Assembly: GCA_030428885.1 (NCBI GenBank)
Contig: JAUIEJ010000001.1
Coordinates: forward strand, 186,001-250,000
DNA length: 64,000 bases
Direction: 5' to 3'
Source: Gemmatimonadota bacterium
GTDB taxonomy: Bacteria; Gemmatimonadota; Gemmatimonadetes; Longimicrobiales; Gaopeijiaceae
Shown: positions 25,656 through 34,682 of the stretch, one piece after another
How the letters are laid out: every line of letters starts with the position of its first letter
How positions within the stretch are numbered: position 1 is the stretch's first letter
Made by a program: the position numbers and the translations under genes
The notes under the pieces: generated by a model
Databases searched by the model: none
Seen by the model: the letters and a program-made list of their open reading frames with translations, nothing else
Told to the model about the DNA's origin: nothing

Positions 25656-26423
25656 ATGGGACGGGGCGTGTGGAGGGGGTGGAAGGGGTGGAGCCGGTGC
25701 GGCGTCGCAGTGGTGTGCGCGCTCTGGTGTGCCGCGGAGGGCACGGCGGCCCAGCAATCGGGGGTTCCGGGACACGTGGTGGGTCGGGTGTTCGACCAGA
25801 CCACGGGTGAACCCCTGGGTCGGGCCCGCCTCCAGGTCGTGGACACGGAGATCGAGGGGCCCGCGGGCCCGGACGGACGGTTCGCCCTTCCGCCCCTCCT
25901 TCCGGGGCGCATCGAGGTGCGGTTCACCCACCCGGGATACCTCCCTCGCGTCGAGGTGCTGGAGATCACCGCCGGCGAGATCCAGGACGTGCGGGTGGGG
26001 CTCGCCGCCGACTCGGCCTTCGTGCTGGAGCCCATCGTCGTGACGGTGCGCTCCCGGGTGCTGGAGCGCCGCGGATTCTACGAACGCCGGTCTCAGGGGT
26101 ACGCGGCCCGGTACTTCGAGCGGGAGGACATCCAGGCCCGGGATCCCCAGAACCTCTCCGAACTCTTCCTGGATCTGCCCGGGGCGAAGGTGATTCCCGG
26201 GGGACTCGATGGTCCCCAGATCGTCTTCCAGCGGGCCACGGACTTCCGGAACTCCGGCGTGTGTCGGCCGGCGCTCTTCATGGACGGCGTCCGCTCCGGG
26301 ATCCGGCTGTACGACATGATCCTCGACCCCGTCCACGTGGAGGGAATCGAGGTCTACGTGGGGGCGTCGATCCCCGGACGGTTCAACGATCCCTGCGGCG
26401 CCATTCTGATCTGGACCCGTTGA
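25656..26423 (+). CDS. carboxypeptidase-regulatory-like plus TonB plug domain protein without barrel
   Basis: The 255-residue protein has a signal peptide ending in GTAAQQ, a beta-sandwich CarboxypepD_reg-like domain (about 38-115) starting GHVVGRVFDQTTGEPLGRA, and a plug-like domain (about 135-255) with a SELFLDLPGAKV segment and FMDGVRSGIRLYD. It ends after the plug with no transmembrane barrel. It may be a secreted adaptor or a decoy-like partner of TonB receptors; this is inference. ATG 25656 has GGGGGAGGA upstream, better than the earlier in-frame start at 25554, which falls inside the palindrome. It is divergent from the PadR-ADOP operon. Confidence 0.8.
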   Translation: MGRGVWRGWKGWSRCGVAVVCALWCAAEGTAAQQSGVPGHVVGRVFDQTTGEPLGRARLQVVDTEIEGPAGPDGRFALPPLLPGRIEVRFTHPGYLPRVEVLEITAGEIQDVRVGLAADSAFVLEPIVVTVRSRVLERRGFYERRSQGYAARYFEREDIQARDPQNLSELFLDLPGAKVIPGGLDGPQIVFQRATDFRNSGVCRPALFMDGVRSGIRLYDMILDPVHVEGIEVYVGASIPGRFNDPCGAILIWTR

Positions 26424-26430
26424 GGTCGCG

Positions 26431-27213
26431 TCAGCGCCCGCCCCGGATCCGCTCCCGCTGACGCGCCGCGATCTCCACCAGACGCCGCAGTTCGGCGATG
26501 GGATCGTCGGCGTCGTCGACCTGGAGGCGGAGGACCACGTCGTTGTTGAGCCACACGCCCCCGTCTTCGGCCACCACCAGCATGGCCGCCGATTGCATGC
26601 CCCGGGTGTCACCCCCCGCTGCCTGACCGGCTTCCAGCGCCGCCATGAGTCGCAGCGACAGGTGGCCTTCCGTGGTCTCGAAGGCGTCGACCATGTCCTG
26701 CACCACGTCGGGCCCCGCCAGGATGTTGCCCTGGGCCGACACGTGCTCGCCCACGACGTGGCCGGCCCACGCGCTGGCCCGAGAGCCCGTGTGGGTGGCG
26801 ACCGTGCCCCGGGCGTCCATGACGGAGAACTGGCGCCCCTCCACCGACCACCGTTCCGGATCCGGATTCGGATCGGCCGCCAGAATAGTCTGCACCACCA
26901 CGTCCGGCGTGTATCCGAGTTTCAGCAGCCCCAGGGCCTGGGGGCCGTAGCTCACGTCGACGATGGCCTGGGTCGCCACCACACCGACCCCCGCCTCGCC
27001 CCACAGCACGCCGTTGCCCACCGAGAAGACCCGGGATTGCACGGCGCCGCCGATCTCTCCGGTCTCGGGGTCGAATCCCAGGATCGAGAACGTGGCCACC
27101 GGCGGCCACGGAAGCGTGTCGGCGGGGGTCTGCCCCCGGACGGCCCCCGCCGGCGCCGAGGCGAAGACGAAGGCGAGAGTGAGGAGAGCGCGGCGAGACG
27201 AACGGGTCGACAT
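26431..27213 (-). CDS. DUF1028-family putative Ntn hydrolase, secreted
   Basis: The 260-residue protein has a signal peptide (to about residue 28) followed by the DUF1028 core ATFSILGFDPETGEIGGAVQ and AGVGVVATQAIVDVSYGPQA. DUF1028 members have an Ntn-hydrolase-like fold and an unproven, possibly peptidase or amidase, activity. It is the last gene of the SusC-SusD-diheme oxidoreductase operon, 17 bases after the previous stop. It ends seven bases from the convergent plug-domain gene. Confidence 0.88.
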   Translation of the reverse strand: MSTRSSRRALLTLAFVFASAPAGAVRGQTPADTLPWPPVATFSILGFDPETGEIGGAVQSRVFSVGNGVLWGEAGVGVVATQAIVDVSYGPQALGLLKLGYTPDVVVQTILAADPNPDPERWSVEGRQFSVMDARGTVATHTGSRASAWAGHVVGEHVSAQGNILAGPDVVQDMVDAFETTEGHLSLRLMAALEAGQAAGGDTRGMQSAAMLVVAEDGGVWLNNDVVLRLQVDDADDPIAELRRLVEIAARQRERIRGGR

Positions 27214-27230
27214 GGGTCGCTCCGGAGAGG

Positions 27231-28442
27231 CTAGAGGGAACGGAGAAAGCTGAGGAGGGCGTTCCGGGCGTCGGACCCGAGAGCGTCGTAGGCGCGGATA
27301 CTCGCCGCGGCCTCGCCCCCGTGTCGGGCGATGACGTCTTCCAGGGTGGGACTTCGACCGTCGAGGGACAGAATGGGCCGGTGACGCAGTCCTGCCAACG
27401 GAGCCGTGCGCACCTCGGTGGGCGCGGCCGAGTCGGAGCAGATTCCGGCCCAGCCAGGCCCCAGGTCGTGGAGAAGGAGGTCGGAGTAGAGGGCCACCTC
27501 CCGCCGCTGGAGGGGCGGTGGGGCCGAATCGGAGGTGGTGAAGTGGGGCGTGTGGCAGCCGGTGCATCCCACCGCCTCGAACACGTCTCGCCCCCGCTCC
27601 ACCGAAGCGGCCCGTTCCGGCCCGGGCTCGCCGGGGCCGGGGAGGGCCAGGAGCCGCACGTAGTCCTCCAGGAGGTCGATCTGGGCGGGCCCGTACTCGG
27701 GGTCCGGCGCGGGGTCGGCCTCCGGCGGGGGAGGGGTGCCGTTGATGGTGAGTTCCCGGGGGTGGGCCGGGGTGGTGAGGCCCATTTCCTGGAGCAGGGC
27801 CTCCTCGATGAAACTGCGCAGAGTCGCGTGGGTGGCCTTTCGACCGAAGCGCGCCAGGGCGCCGTCGGACGTGCGGCCCACGCGACCGGAGATTCCATCG
27901 TGGTCGGCGTCGTCGGGGTCGGCCCCGGCCAGGATCGCGCTCTCGGGAATCGCCTCCACCACGCCGAGCCCGTAGAGGGCCGGAGCCGTCAGGTCGGTAG
28001 TGTGGGTGGCATCGTCGGGGCGAGTCTCGCCTCGCCCGCCGGCGGCCTGCAGCGCCGCGGTGGCCCGGGTCTGGATGTTGTCGCCGCCCTGATGGACCAG
28101 GGGGTCGCATCGTCCGTCGACCCACCGGGTGGACTTGAGGATGGGCTCCACTCCGCCCCCGCCCAGGGTGGGGACGTCGTGGCAGGAGCTGCAGCGCCGC
28201 TGGTTGAAGGTGGGCCCCAGGCCGGCGGCCTCGCCCACCTCGATGTCGAAGAGAGCCCGGCCGGCGTCGAACCGCGCCAGAAGATCGGGAGGCAGCCCCG
28301 GCAGGGGCTGGCCGGGGGCTCCGTGGGAAGGGAGCGGAGGGGGTGCGCATGCGGCCAGGAGAAGCACCCCCAGGAAACGCACCCCGGGGTGGGTCGGGCG
28401 AACCGACCCACCCCGGGGCTTCAGCATTCCTCGCCGTGACAT
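27231..28442 (-). CDS. di-heme oxidoreductase (DHOR, DUF1111) lipoprotein, copy 1
   Basis: The 403-residue protein has a lipobox LLLAAC near residue 32 and two heme c sites, CSSCH near 84 and CTGCH near 296, placed as in the DHOR/putative peroxidase family related to MauG and cytochrome c peroxidases. A DDADHDGISGRVGR loop is typical of the family. It should be anchored to a membrane on the periplasmic side and pass electrons to peroxide or oxidise a partner. It follows SusD by 22 bases in the operon and is a clear paralogue of the protein at 34679-35860. ATG 28427 is an alternative start. Confidence 0.88.
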   Translation of the reverse strand: MSRRGMLKPRGGSVRPTHPGVRFLGVLLLAACAPPPLPSHGAPGQPLPGLPPDLLARFDAGRALFDIEVGEAAGLGPTFNQRRCSSCHDVPTLGGGGVEPILKSTRWVDGRCDPLVHQGGDNIQTRATAALQAAGGRGETRPDDATHTTDLTAPALYGLGVVEAIPESAILAGADPDDADHDGISGRVGRTSDGALARFGRKATHATLRSFIEEALLQEMGLTTPAHPRELTINGTPPPPEADPAPDPEYGPAQIDLLEDYVRLLALPGPGEPGPERAASVERGRDVFEAVGCTGCHTPHFTTSDSAPPPLQRREVALYSDLLLHDLGPGWAGICSDSAAPTEVRTAPLAGLRHRPILSLDGRSPTLEDVIARHGGEAAASIRAYDALGSDARNALLSFLRSL

Positions 28443-28464
28443 CGGACCCGATCAGGTCCGTCGA

Positions 28465-29754
28465 TCACGTCGTGGGGAGGCACCGGACCGACGCATCGTC
28501 CTCGATGTTCGTATTGTCCCGGGCCTCGGCGTCGTCCATGGAGAAGAACGACGGACGGGTGGCCGGCCTCTCGGGGTCGGACAGGGAAGCGAACACCATG
28601 CGGAGTTCGCCCAGGCGGCGGAGATCCACCACCCGGTGACCTTCCATCCACGTCTCGGCCAGGCGCTCGTTGAGCAGGTAGGCCTTCACCTCGTCGGCGT
28701 CGGTGGACGCGGGCAGTGCCGACAGTCCCGCAGCGGCCCGAAGGTCGTTCATGATGTCCTGGGCCGTGGCGAGATCGCCGTCCATCCAGGCCGCCTCGGC
28801 CTGAATGAGGCGCATCTCCTCGGAGTCGAAGAAGGGGATGTCGTCGCCGATGTCCCGGTACTTCCACTGGCTGTAGTGCTGGGTGACCCCGTCCACGGCC
28901 AGCGAACCGTTGAACCACACGGCCTTCCGCGGGTCGGGCTCGTTGGTGTAGGGGTCCCGCAGCGACCGGGTGGCATCGTCGTAGGAATCCCACCACTTCT
29001 GGCGCACCGCGGCGGCCGAGTTGTTGCCCGCCGTGATGAGCTGAACCACGTCGTTGTCCTGACGGCCGGAATTGCCCGACATCTCGGCGTTCTTCACCCA
29101 TCCGTCGGGAATCTGGGCGGCGTCGGCCGCCGCTCCGGCGTGGTTGCCGAGATACAGACGAGCCCGCGCCCGCCCGGCGTAGTTCACCAGCACCCAATCC
29201 TGCGCTCCCGCGGCCTGCGATGTGGCCAGGGCCCGGGTGAACTCCGCTTCGGCCTGCTGAAGGATCTGCTGACTGGAGACCGCGGCTCCGTTGGGCTCCG
29301 CCGGGGCTTCGCAGAACATCATGCCCAGGAGGAGGTCGGCCATGGCCGCGGTGGTCTGGACCTGCGCGGTGAGAGGACTGTTTGCCGCCTCGTCCTCCCC
29401 CAGGACCCGGATGAACCGGGCCTCGGCATCACCCGCGAACCATCGGGCCCGGAGCATCTCCTGCATGTTTCCGTCGGCGTTGCTGTTGCCGTAGTTGAAT
29501 CGGCCGTGATCGATGTCGTCGTAGCCGGCCCAGGTCCCGGTGTGCTGGAGCTCGTCGCCCAGCAGGCCCTGGTAGATCACGAACTGATCCATGGTGATGT
29601 AGAGGTCTCCCTCGACGCCGGCGGCTACGGCGTCGAGGGCGTTGTCCAGGTCTTCCGAGGTGTACCGCTCGGGGTCGGAGACGTCCAGGATGTCTCCGCA
29701 CCCGCTCAGAGCGATGCCCGCGGTGAGGGCCAGGAGAGGTTTGTGCAGCTTCAT
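28465..29754 (-). CDS. RagB/SusD-family substrate-binding lipoprotein, set 1
   Basis: The 429-residue protein has a lipobox ALSGC (Cys19), a helical SusD-like body with TPR-type helices, and the family C terminus ERLAETWMEGHRVVDLRRLG. SusD proteins sit on the outer surface as lids over SusC barrels and capture the ligand. It is only 16 bases after SusC and 22 bases before the di-heme oxidoreductase. The ligand cannot be read from the sequence; its redox neighbours argue against a plain glycan system. Confidence 0.9.
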   Translation of the reverse strand: MKLHKPLLALTAGIALSGCGDILDVSDPERYTSEDLDNALDAVAAGVEGDLYITMDQFVIYQGLLGDELQHTGTWAGYDDIDHGRFNYGNSNADGNMQEMLRARWFAGDAEARFIRVLGEDEAANSPLTAQVQTTAAMADLLLGMMFCEAPAEPNGAAVSSQQILQQAEAEFTRALATSQAAGAQDWVLVNYAGRARARLYLGNHAGAAADAAQIPDGWVKNAEMSGNSGRQDNDVVQLITAGNNSAAAVRQKWWDSYDDATRSLRDPYTNEPDPRKAVWFNGSLAVDGVTQHYSQWKYRDIGDDIPFFDSEEMRLIQAEAAWMDGDLATAQDIMNDLRAAAGLSALPASTDADEVKAYLLNERLAETWMEGHRVVDLRRLGELRMVFASLSDPERPATRPSFFSMDDAEARDNTNIEDDASVRCLPTT

Positions 29755-29770
29755 ATCGCGCTCCTCTCGC

Positions 29771-32674
29771 TCAGAATGAAGTTCGGACGGAGAACAGGAA
29801 CCGTCTCGGTTGTGGCGTGGCGAGGAAGCCCGAGAAGTTGAACGAGCTTCCGCCGGCGTACTGCATGGACGGGTCCATGCAGTTGCAGTCGTCCCACCAC
29901 CAGAGGTTGTAGCCCGACAGGGTCAGCGTCGTCCGGCCCAGACCCAGTCGATCGGCCAACGAGGTCGGCAACTGGTAGCCCAGGGAGACCTCCTGGAGCC
30001 GGATCTGGTCCCGGGAATCGTACGCGCTCTGCAGGGTGAAGAAGTTCACCAGGGAGTCGGTCACCGCCGTGGGGGCACCCGACTCGTCGAGGGTCGACAG
30101 ATACTCGTCGCCGGCCTGCTGACGAATGCGGTAGGGCCGGTCCCCGTTGGCGAAGATGGCCCCCCACTCCCCGCGGAGCTGGGCGAAGACCCGGAGCGGT
30201 CCCACGGTGAGGGTGTTGGTGAAGGCGCCCGACCAACTGGGAAGGGGCTGGCCCTGGTAGACCGCCGTATCGGTGCGGGTGTGGGTCCGGGTCGCCGGAT
30301 CCCATCCGTTCACTTCCCGGGCGAAGATCGACTCCACCGGGTATCCTTCCCGCTCGTCGCCCAGGATCCCGTCCTGGGCGGCGTCGCCCAGATCCACCAC
30401 CTCGTTGTCGGTCCAGTCGAAGTTGACGGCCGTGGTCCAGCGCACGTTGCCCGTCACGATGGGCGAGGCGTCGAGGGTGACCTCGAGCCCCTGGTTCACG
30501 ATCTCCCCGACGTTCTGGAGCTGGGCGTTCTGAAAGCCCAGCGAGGACGGCAGGGGCGTCGCCAGCAGCGCGTCGATGGTGCTGGCGTCGAAGTAGGTCA
30601 TGGACAGACCCAGTCGGTCACTGAAGAGGCCGGCGTCGAAACCGAACTCGATCTCGGTGGTCTTCTCGGGCTCCAGATCGGCGTTGCCCGGGTTGTCGGG
30701 CGTGACGCCGGGCACGTCGCCCAGCACCGCCGTGGCGTCGTAGGTCTGGAACTGGTCGAAGGCCCCCGGGGCCCGGCCGGCCCGGCCCCACGCGGCCCGA
30801 AGCTTCAGGCTCGACAGCACGTCGGGCAGCCACTCGTCGTCCAGCGAGCTGAAGTTGTACGCCGCGTCGAACTTGGGATACACCTGGGCGCCGTAGTTCA
30901 CGCCGAAGGCGCTGTTGCCGTCGACCCGGAGTCCCGCCGTGACGAAGAGGCGGTCGTTGATTTCGAACCGGTTCTGGGCGAAGGCGCCCAGGTTGATGGT
31001 CTCGGTGAACTGCTCGTCGCCGAACGTCAGCGCCGCGCCGCCCACGGTGGTCACACCGGGGCCCGCGAACTGGCGGCCCGTGGCCATGGACACCTCGGCC
31101 GTCTCCCAGAATCCCTGGCCCCCGAACGACAACTGGGAGCGAACGGCGTCGGAGATCCCGAACGACAACTGGCCCAGATAGTCGAAGGTGAAGTTGCGGG
31201 CCGAACGGTAGCCGATGTTCCGCTCTCCGTCTTCGTTGGCGAAGACGTAGAAGTAGCCGAACGGAAGCGTACGGGTCTTCTGGTCGTCGACGTTGTCGAG
31301 GCCCAGGGTCAGGCGATGCGTGAAGTCCTGGCTCGGGGCGTAGGTGACGTTGAGGCCACCGGTCCAGCGATTCGCCGTCGAGTAGGTCTCGACCTGCTGG
31401 ATGTTCTCCACCGGAATCCAGGGCTCACCATAGGGCGACTCCTCGGTGGCGTTCTTGGGCGACCCGATGGTGGCGTTGCCCAGGAGCGACATCCAGTTGT
31501 TGCCCGACTGGAGCGAGTAGATGCGGTTTCTCGAGTAGGCCGAGTTGATCCCCACCGTCCACTGCTCGTTGGCGGTCCAGTTGAGGTTCATGCGGATGTT
31601 TCCGCGGGTCTGATCGTTGGGCTTGATCGACCCTTCCTCGTAGTTGAACCCGCCGGAGATGAAGTACGTCACGTCCTGGCCGCCGCCCTGGGCGGTCAGG
31701 TCGTAGTTGTTGACGAGACCGTTCTCGATGAGGGTCTCGTTGGCGTCGAGGGCCTGGAAGCCGTCGGGACCCGAGAAGTTCGGGTACAGCTTCGTCGGGA
31801 AGTTCTCCCGGTGACGGTTGAAGCCCACCGACGTGGAGAAGGTGAACTGGGGCCGGCTGTTGGAACGGCCCCGCTTCGTGAAGATCTGGATGACCCCGCC
31901 CGACGCGTCGGACCCGTAGAGCGTCGCCGCCGCGGCGCCCTTGAGCACCTCGATGCGATCGATCTCCTCGGGATTGAGGTCGGAGAGGCGATCCTCGCCG
32001 GCGCCGCCGGAGAAGGCGCAACAGGTGGCCCCCGCCAGGGAGCCCCACTCGCCGGTGTTGGTGTCGACACGGACTCCGTCGATGTAGACCACGGGCCGCT
32101 GACCCAGGGTGAAGCTCGACGTGCCGCGGATCCGGAGCTCACGCCCCGCCCCCACGCCACCGGCCACCCCCACCGATCGCACTCCCGGAATCCGGCCCTC
32201 CAGGGCCTGGCTGACCCCCTCCAGCGGCGTGTTCTCCTGGAGATTGTCCAAGCTCAACGACGCCACCTTCTGGCCGAGCTTCCGCTGTTCCACCGCTCCC
32301 GCGGTTCCGGTGACCACCACCTCGTCCATGGCGATGGCGCTCACCGAGAGCAGAAAGTTCGCTTCGGCCTGCTGGCCGGCGGCTACGGTGACCGTCTGCT
32401 CGGTGGTGCGGTAGCCGATGTTGGTCACCCGCACGACCTGCTCCCCGGCCGGCACATTCAGCAAGAGGAAGCGACCCTGGGCATTGGACAGCCCGCCCCG
32501 GGTCGTGCCCACGAGCGAAACCTGCGCGCCGTTGATCGGCTGCCCGCTGGCCGCGTCGATCACGGTGCCCGTGATGCCGCCCGTCTGGGCCGCCACGGGA
32601 GACGCCGCGAATGCGGCGCCGAGGAGAGCCACGAAAGCTCCCCATAGCCTACGTCCTGACTTCTCACGGTACAT
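29771..32674 (-). CDS. SusC/RagA-family TonB-linked outer membrane protein, set 1
   Basis: The 967-residue protein has a signal peptide ending near SPVAAQ, a CarboxypepD_reg-like domain GGITGTVIDAASGQPINGAQ (about 32-110), a plug with VVYIDGVRVDTNTGEW and the SusC signature GAAAATLYGSDASGGVIQIF, and a beta barrel that ends in Phe. It imports a SusD-delivered ligand across the outer membrane with TonB energy. GGGGGAA precedes the ATG. It heads an operon of four genes: SusC, SusD, di-heme oxidoreductase, DUF1028. Confidence 0.93.
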   Translation of the reverse strand: MYREKSGRRLWGAFVALLGAAFAASPVAAQTGGITGTVIDAASGQPINGAQVSLVGTTRGGLSNAQGRFLLLNVPAGEQVVRVTNIGYRTTEQTVTVAAGQQAEANFLLSVSAIAMDEVVVTGTAGAVEQRKLGQKVASLSLDNLQENTPLEGVSQALEGRIPGVRSVGVAGGVGAGRELRIRGTSSFTLGQRPVVYIDGVRVDTNTGEWGSLAGATCCAFSGGAGEDRLSDLNPEEIDRIEVLKGAAAATLYGSDASGGVIQIFTKRGRSNSRPQFTFSTSVGFNRHRENFPTKLYPNFSGPDGFQALDANETLIENGLVNNYDLTAQGGGQDVTYFISGGFNYEEGSIKPNDQTRGNIRMNLNWTANEQWTVGINSAYSRNRIYSLQSGNNWMSLLGNATIGSPKNATEESPYGEPWIPVENIQQVETYSTANRWTGGLNVTYAPSQDFTHRLTLGLDNVDDQKTRTLPFGYFYVFANEDGERNIGYRSARNFTFDYLGQLSFGISDAVRSQLSFGGQGFWETAEVSMATGRQFAGPGVTTVGGAALTFGDEQFTETINLGAFAQNRFEINDRLFVTAGLRVDGNSAFGVNYGAQVYPKFDAAYNFSSLDDEWLPDVLSSLKLRAAWGRAGRAPGAFDQFQTYDATAVLGDVPGVTPDNPGNADLEPEKTTEIEFGFDAGLFSDRLGLSMTYFDASTIDALLATPLPSSLGFQNAQLQNVGEIVNQGLEVTLDASPIVTGNVRWTTAVNFDWTDNEVVDLGDAAQDGILGDEREGYPVESIFAREVNGWDPATRTHTRTDTAVYQGQPLPSWSGAFTNTLTVGPLRVFAQLRGEWGAIFANGDRPYRIRQQAGDEYLSTLDESGAPTAVTDSLVNFFTLQSAYDSRDQIRLQEVSLGYQLPTSLADRLGLGRTTLTLSGYNLWWWDDCNCMDPSMQYAGGSSFNFSGFLATPQPRRFLFSVRTSF

Positions 32675-32790
32675 CGTCGTTCCCCCATTCTTTCAGAGAG
32701 ACCCCACCCCACATCCTCACCACCTCACGACGCTCCTGCAGTACGCCCCTGAGCCAGGAGTCCTGTGGGCGCGAACACGCACAGTGTGGC

Positions 32791-32810
32791 TTGCGCGCCA
32801 CGTTGCGCAA
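32791..32810. promoter_or_regulatory. inverted repeat in the divergent SusC / lipoprotein promoter region
   Basis: TTGCGC and GCGCAA arms, separated by eight bases, lie in the 221-base region between the two divergent units. A dyad at this position is a reasonable operator for a regulator acting on both operons. No regulator gene lies within either operon, and the rest of the region shows no clear promoter boxes. Confidence 0.4.
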
Positions 32811-32895
32811 CAGTCATGGTTCGAAGCCGTATGGACGGTCGGTCCGGGAGGTGCCCGGGTCCGGGCTTTGGGGAGGACGACGACGGGAGGGGTCC

Positions 32896-33357
32896 ATGAA
32901 GCGGTTTGGCGCAGGCGGATGCGCAGTTTCCCCGCGATGGGGGCGGGCGGTGGCGGCGGGTGCCGCAGGGCTGTGGTTCGCCCTGCTGGGGGGATGCGAC
33001 GGCATCACCGGTTCCGGCGATCGGGACCAGGCCGAGGTCGCGATCCAGCGACTCGGACCCGGCGATTCGGTCACCCTGGTGACCTCTACGGACTTCTCCG
33101 TGGGGGGCGGCGGAGAGGTGATCCTCATCCGATCGGACACCCAGCGGGTCCGGCTCCCCTTTCTCCGCGGGTACTCCCTGGAGAGCCTGGACCGGTTCTT
33201 CGTCGAAGCCGGACCCGCCGTCTCGGGTGACACCACCTCGATCCGGATGGAGGTCACCATCGACGGCCGGGACTGGTACGACGAGCAGGCCACGCTGGGG
33301 GTGGGCGATCCCGGCGTGTTGGCGTTCGTCTACCGGTTCAACGTGCCCCGCTTCTGA
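32896..33357 (+). CDS. lipoprotein of unknown function
   Basis: The 153-residue protein has a signal with lipobox LLGGC (Cys34) and a beta-rich domain ending FVYRFNVPRF. I do not recognise the family. ATG 32896 has GGGAGGGG upstream; the longer open frame before it lacks one. It is the first gene of the plus-strand unit and its stop overlaps the parvulin start as TGATG. Its context suggests a periplasmic or outer membrane component of the di-heme oxidoreductase system. Confidence 0.7.
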   Translation: MKRFGAGGCAVSPRWGRAVAAGAAGLWFALLGGCDGITGSGDRDQAEVAIQRLGPGDSVTLVTSTDFSVGGGGEVILIRSDTQRVRLPFLRGYSLESLDRFFVEAGPAVSGDTTSIRMEVTIDGRDWYDEQATLGVGDPGVLAFVYRFNVPRF

Positions 33358-34682
33358 TGGGTGCGCGGGCCTCCGGGTGGATGGTGGCGGTCGTCCTGGG
33401 CGCCGTGAGCGTCGCCGTGGCCGTCGCCGGGTGCCGATCGGGGACGGACGAGGCCGAGGAAGCCCCCCCCGCCGCGGCCTGGGTGGGGTCGGACACCCTC
33501 ACCGCCGACGCGCTGGCGGCCCTCCTCGTCCTGGGCCAACCCCTGCCCGTCACCGAGGCCGTGGCCCGGGATCTGGCCCGCCACTGGGTGGCGGTGGCGG
33601 CCCTGGCGGCGGTGGGTCTCGACGCCCTGGCCGGACCCGAATGGACGCGCACGGTGGTGTGGCCCGACCACCGGGCCGCGGTCCTGGCTGGGCGCCTCGA
33701 TGAGGGGACCGCGAGCCTTCGGGAGCCGTCGGAGGCCGAGGTCGACGCGGCGTATGCAGGCCCCCGGTTCCGGCTCCCGGCCCGCATCGTCCGGCGCACC
33801 TCGGCCCAGGACCATCCCGACGAGCGGCGGCGGCAGCGCGAGGCGGCGTTCGCCATCCACGAGGCCCTGCGGGAGGGGGCGCCGTGGGCCGAGGTGGTGG
33901 CCGGGAGCGACGACGACGAGGGCCGGGAGCAGGCGGGGCTCCTGGGCCTGGTTCAGCGGGGCGACCTCGGACCGGGTCTGGAGGGGGCCGTGTACGCCCT
34001 GGAACCCGGGCAGATCTCGCCGGTGCTGGAGACCGAGGAGGGGTACGAGATCGCGTACCGCCCCCGCCTGGACGAGGTTCGCGAACTCTTCGCTCGTGAA
34101 CTCGCGGCGGCCCGGGCCGACGACGCCCGTCAGGTGCGCGTGGACTCCCTGGTGGCGGCGGCTCGGGTCCAGTTCGTCGACGGCGCCGAGGGCCGCCTGG
34201 CGGCTCTGGCCGAGCCCGGAGCCCGGGGCACGGGCCGCGCCCTGGCGCGGTGGGAGGGGGGGCGCCTCGACGACACCATGGCCGTGCGGTATCTGGCCAC
34301 CCTGGATCCGGACGATCGGGCCCGGATCCGGGCCGACCCGTCCGAGGCCTCCGACCTGCTTCCGGCCATGGCCGCCCAGGAGCTGACCTGGCAGGCCCTG
34401 GGTGCGCCGGGGGTCGACGCCGCCGGGGGCATGAGGGCCGCGGCCGCCGACTGGACGGACCGTCTGGCCGGATACGACGACGTGGTGGCCGATCCCCTGG
34501 CCTACATGGAAGCGGTGGTGGCCCGGCGGCGGGCGCCGGTGACGGTGCCGCCCACGATCCTGGGCACCCTCGAGGCCCGGGGAGAGGGGGGATCGATCTC
34601 CTCACCCGGCATTCAGGCGGCGGTGGAGCGGGCGCGGCGCATGGTGGCCGGAGCCCAGGCCACTCCGGGAGGCGAGGGGTGA
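33357..34682 (+). CDS. parvulin-type peptidyl-prolyl isomerase lipoprotein
   Basis: The 441-residue protein has a lipobox VAVAGC (Cys26), a helical N domain, and a PpiC/rotamase domain (about 130-245) with GLLGLVQRGDLGPGLEGAVY and LEPGQISPVLETEEGYEI. The flanking helical regions resemble SurA/PrsA-type chaperones. It likely helps fold secreted or outer membrane proteins in the periplasm. Start and stop overlap with its neighbours (TGATG and GTGA), so it is co-translated with the di-heme oxidoreductase downstream and may serve that protein or the SusC barrel. Confidence 0.85.
   Translation: MGARASGWMVAVVLGAVSVAVAVAGCRSGTDEAEEAPPAAAWVGSDTLTADALAALLVLGQPLPVTEAVARDLARHWVAVAALAAVGLDALAGPEWTRTVVWPDHRAAVLAGRLDEGTASLREPSEAEVDAAYAGPRFRLPARIVRRTSAQDHPDERRRQREAAFAIHEALREGAPWAEVVAGSDDDEGREQAGLLGLVQRGDLGPGLEGAVYALEPGQISPVLETEEGYEIAYRPRLDEVRELFARELAAARADDARQVRVDSLVAAARVQFVDGAEGRLAALAEPGARGTGRALARWEGGRLDDTMAVRYLATLDPDDRARIRADPSEASDLLPAMAAQELTWQALGAPGVDAAGGMRAAAADWTDRLAGYDDVVADPLAYMEAVVARRRAPVTVPPTILGTLEARGEGGSISSPGIQAAVERARRMVAGAQATPGGEG

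Noticed and set aside
29810-32647. 945-residue plus-strand open frame over SusC set 1
   Set aside because: Antisense shadow of a recognisable TonB receptor; no signal peptide, no domain.
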